Assembly (NCBI GenBank): GCA_002633025.1 | Contig: NMRB01000008.1 | Coordinates: 394,561-458,560 of the forward strand | Reading direction: 5' to 3' | DNA from: Notospermus geniculatus | Lineage: Eukaryota > Nemertea > Pilidiophora > Heteronemertea > Lineidae | Length of the DNA: 64,000 bases | Shown here: in pieces, positions 60,401 through 64,000 of the stretch | Position numbering within the stretch: the stretch's first letter is position 1 | Layout: each line of letters starts with the position of its first letter | Notes under the pieces: model-generated | Told to the model about the DNA's origin: nothing | The model's input: the letters and a program-made list of their open reading frames with translations, nothing else | Databases searched by the model: none | Made by a program: the position numbers and the translations under genes

Positions 60401-61695
60401 AGGACCGATTCCACACAAGGTGTCACTGTGTGATAAAATATTCACAGGGTTACCTGTTTCCAGGGCGGAAAGGGTATTTGAAGACCCTAGTTTCATCAAT
60501 AACCTCCCTTTATAGAAAACCATGAAACCACTGGAATTGCAGTCAAGGAGTAACAACTCGTGTGAAATTGACCTACTGGAGCTAAAAAATCAAGTCCTGG
60601 GGAAAGACTCGGCAGTGGTAGGAAGGGTTATGGAGATGATTAAATGGATTATGGACAGATTAGAGGCATTCTACAGCATAGGTAGCATGTGTTTATCATT
60701 CTCTTAGACTCACTCTTTCCGTGTCTGGGGGACTCTGTAAGAAATGACATGAAAAAAGACAAACTTGCACTGAAGGGAAGCAAGACAGGCTTGGCTAATC
60801 ACCACTGTGAGCTCACAGATACAGAGTAAGATTCAGGGTTGGCTTGATTTTAAGTTTCATCGGAATGCTAAATACGAAAGGCAGCACACTGGCTAACTTC
60901 ATGTCATGACAATTTTCTTTATGCAGTACCGGTAGTTATGAGATGGGCTTGTTGCCACTTATTTCACTCGTTTCAATAGGAAATTTAAGACAATTTTGTA
61001 GCCTTTGCCAAAGAAGATGCATCGAAAGTGAAGGTATCATGAAGAAATGATGAAATTAAGTTCAAAACAGCTCACAAAATGGTGACATGGTAAATCTTTG
61101 AGCACAGAGGCAGTGGCAACTGAGAAGAAAAGGTAACACAGAAGATGAGGCGAGTTAACAGAGGGGAAGGAAATCAGTGCTGATAACAAGCTACAGCTCA
61201 GAGTTCTCCACTGCAGAAGTGATCGGCTGTTCATTTCCCAGTATATAATACTAATATTCGCAAAACAACATCGATGTCACTGACAATTTCACATTCAAGA
61301 CATGAATGGAGATAAAGTCTACACAGACCACACAAAATACTGGTGGATTTCTACGGCAACTGCAATGTTATGACATATTAATATGAAGACAAAATATGAC
61401 TTTTCAAACCCCACTTGTCCCAAATATCTTCAGTTCCTTAAAATTTCACTCAATTCATACTGAACACTCATGAACTGTATTAGGTCTTTCCATCCAGGCT
61501 AGAGCCAAAGCATTATTGGTCCTAGTGAGTTTGGAATACACGCCATCTCAAACGACTCAACGTTAGTCAAGTATCTCAACGTTAGTTCATGTAAGATCAA
61601 GTGGATAAACGGACCTCAAAAACCTCACCTACCATTCTAGACTGAATAAATCACACTCCACGCAGGCTCCACTCTATCCTAACTAATATACATAC
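57415..61695. other. ACACA: Longest ACC intron in view (4.3 kb)
   Basis: No exon recognised between the PTSHPNR exon and the Ser-rich exon, which are adjacent in known ACC proteins. A two-copy repeat of about 55 bp (CTCCTATGT, TGTACACGAATGACTGCCCA) lies at 59867-59975. Confidence 0.75.
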
Positions 61696-63827
61696 CTGTT
61701 GGGATGAGAAGTGGGCAGGAGGAAATGGAACTCCACCAAACAAAGGTCACCAATCTGGTTATGCTGGAGGCAGGTCAACTCGTAGGCGATGTATGCTCTG
61801 CGTACGTACACCTGCAGAGAACAAACAGCATGTCAGGACCTCTGAAACTGGGCAGATGGAGGCAGGGCCTTTGGCATTGCAGGCCTCAGGGTGTGAAATC
61901 AGCTTCCATCCAAAAACAGGGCAGGGGAGGACGGGTTGACAAGTGCTTGAGAAATTTGCTGAAGCCTAATTTAAGCGCTATATTGACGCCATGTATTGAC
62001 TGACTGATGTAATTTTAAGCAGAATACTACGTTCTTTAACGTTCAAAAACTTTTTCATGAGTCCAGGAATCCTGACGGCAGCTTACCTCCAAAGCAGCCA
62101 TACTGACTAGCTTATTGCAGTGGAAGAAAAATCCGGGTAGAACATCAAAGATGGACGTCTCGGACATAATCAACTTCTGTAGATTTTCTGGACTAAAATG
62201 GTGACCATAGATGTCAATAGCCGAAAGGAAGATGGATTCGACTTGGTTGTGGCGGAGTTCAAATGCAGGCATGTGAGAGGCTATCAACACTTGCCGTGCC
62301 CTCAAAGCAACCTTGGAGTTTTCTGTTTTGTTGAGTGTGGTCAGCTCTGTGAGAATGGGCTTGAGGTCTTCACTCATCCCAGGTTCCCTACCAACCAGAT
62401 GGTCCTGAAATGGAAACAATTCAGACTCTGAGAGTTCTTCTGAAGTAATCTGTTTCATATGAACCAATAACATTGACCTCAATCTCACTTCAATCTCTGG
62501 AGATCACGAGATTTGTCTCTTTAATGGTGGGATACTTACGATCAACATAATGACAAGAGCATTCTTGCAATGAACTCGTGAATGCGAGAAAATGCTGGCC
62601 ACAACTGTCTGCATGTCGTCTTTGTTCTTATCCCTCAAAGCAGCGACACATTTGTCATAGTGGCCTGAAAAGGGGAAAAGTGAATCGGGTCAGGTGCACG
62701 TCAATTTGGGACAGATTTTCCAATGTTCTGGAATCAGTGCACAGTAGGATCATGAGTGACACTGAAAGCAATGACGGTAAGGCATGGAACACATTCAGGC
62801 TTACCATTCTGAAATTGAGTCTCAACTTTCATGTACAGCTTGAGAAAGTCCTGGACAACAGTCTTCATGTAACCACGGATACCGTTTCTGTACCTGAAAA
62901 CAGATGAAAGGTGCGAACATTTAACAGAGATTTCTTACAAAGATCTTGTACTTGAAAATGAAATGCAGAGTCTCCACAGATGTCTGAACAAACACTTTGG
63001 ACTTACCTCTGGACAAGTTGGACTACACCCTGCATGGTCATGAAAAACACATCACGATCAGCCCTCTTGGTCAAGGTAGCGGCATGACTGTCAATGACAT
63101 TGGCTATTTGTTGACTAGGAAACTGGCACAGTACAGATGTAATGTTACTGGCAAAGCCAGCCATCAGTTTTCTAATTGCCTTTTCGACGTGTGGTGGCAC
63201 TCGTCCAGCTATCACAGAAATCAACTCCTGAAAGCAACAAAAGATATGAGAATAATCGAAAACAGTTTATCCCAGTATCTATCAATGACAACTCCCACAA
63301 AGGATTAAGGAATTTACATCAAGACTTGAGATCCTTTAGTCTTTACAAAGGACTCTCATTCTTCTGACTGCTACATGTATTACATGACGACAGACTAGAT
63401 CCCACAGAACTAAGCAGAATCACTGACCTGTAGCTCAAGAAGGGGTAGAGAAGGATCCTTAAGTATTTTCATCAATGTTTCAACAGTCTTGTTCAGTTTC
63501 TTTACGAAGTGTGGCTCTGGGAGAACATAACCGGCAAGGATGTTCTCCAGACTTGTCCTTGTCATCTGGAACACTTGATGGAGCTTGTTGCCGTATGATA
63601 ACGGACCTGACATATCCGGGAACTTTCCAGTGTACAACTGAGCCTAGGAAACGAAGTTGAGACAGATTTTCAATGATAACGAAGAACTGGATGAAATTTG
63701 GATTGAAATCACAAAGATAACTTCATATCCTGTTACCTGTTTTACTCTAGTTGGGTCATCCAACTGTAGGTGGCAGACTACAGTCCCAGCATCAAGAACA
63801 GAACCAGGTCGTTTCACGTAATGGATG
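61696..63827 (-). CDS. ACACA: Acetyl-CoA carboxylase, exons after the biotin site
   Basis: Seven exons of cytosolic acetyl-CoA carboxylase, which makes malonyl-CoA for fatty acid synthesis. Minus-strand order: 63737-63827, 63428-63643, 63007-63227, 62805-62893, 62540-62664, 62087-62404, 61696-61811. The first encodes [14 protein letters not shown] with [11 protein letters not shown], the second half of the biotin carboxyl carrier domain just after the MKM biotin motif. The biotin carboxylase domain and the biotinylated lysine must lie beyond the right edge. The rest is the ACC central region: [62 protein letters not shown], then [12 protein letters not shown] and LPTSHPNR, all standard ACC landmarks in the right order. 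Reading phases agree throughout. The last exon here is followed by a 4.3 kb intron. Confidence 0.96.
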
Positions 63828-64000
63828 CTGGAAAGTAAGAGCATGGGATGTTGAGGTTGAGGTCTTTCCTCAGCTGCCCTGATATTGGACGGCAACTGAT
63901 TTCCCAGCCTGGCACCCGTGAGAAAATACCGATTCAAGCTATCTATCCAAGAGGCAAATCTTTCAAGTCTTTCTCACAATTTGCATTCACAATGAACACA

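Overview
This is a eukaryotic window from a highly heterozygous marine invertebrate. The genes have short exons with GT-AG introns. Small DNA transposons (MITEs) are dense, there is a tRNA-derived SINE, and TAGGCCTA and TACATGTA words are common. Together these suggest an invertebrate deuterostome such as an echinoderm, hemichordate or cephalochordate. The phylum is an inference and is not shown by any single marker.

Four genes can be supported. (1) The 5' end of a TMTC1-like ER O-mannosyltransferase gene on the minus strand: exon 1 at 27542-27897 and exon 2 at 22414-22591, with a second copy of exon 2 at 20121-20298. (2) A single-exon Tctex1-domain dynein light chain at 34620-35111, plus strand. 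(3) MTCH2, complete in 12 coding exons at 36231-40604, plus strand, with its last four exons repeated at 42251-43540. (4) The 3' two thirds of acetyl-CoA carboxylase on the minus strand, 63827 down to 48008, in about 32 exons running from just after the biotin site to the stop codon. The ACC gene has two alternative in-frame versions of one small exon. These genes share no evident pathway; this is ordinary animal gene order, not an operon.

Three assembly gaps (1, 19 and 459 N) each join two near-identical copies of the same sequence: 9897-12614 with 12616-15337, 17159-20525 with 20545-22844, and 39258-41374 with 42176-44826. These are best read as unmerged haplotypes. They show which mobile elements are polymorphic: a 1.1 kb hairpin-ended repeat element is present in one haplotype of a TMTC1 intron and cleanly absent from the other, and a 483 bp hAT-like element sits in the MTCH2 3' UTR of only one copy.

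Regions 1-20000 and 22600-27500 look like TMTC1 intron or flank, filled with repeats. 27898-34619 is intergenic and holds several inverted-repeat elements, including a 344 bp near-perfect palindrome built from nine palindromic units. 40605-48007 is the MTCH2-ACC intergenic space, rich in MITEs. The strongest leads are the polymorphic hairpin-ended family that carries a CTCF-like motif, the 344 bp palindrome, and the alternative ACC exons.
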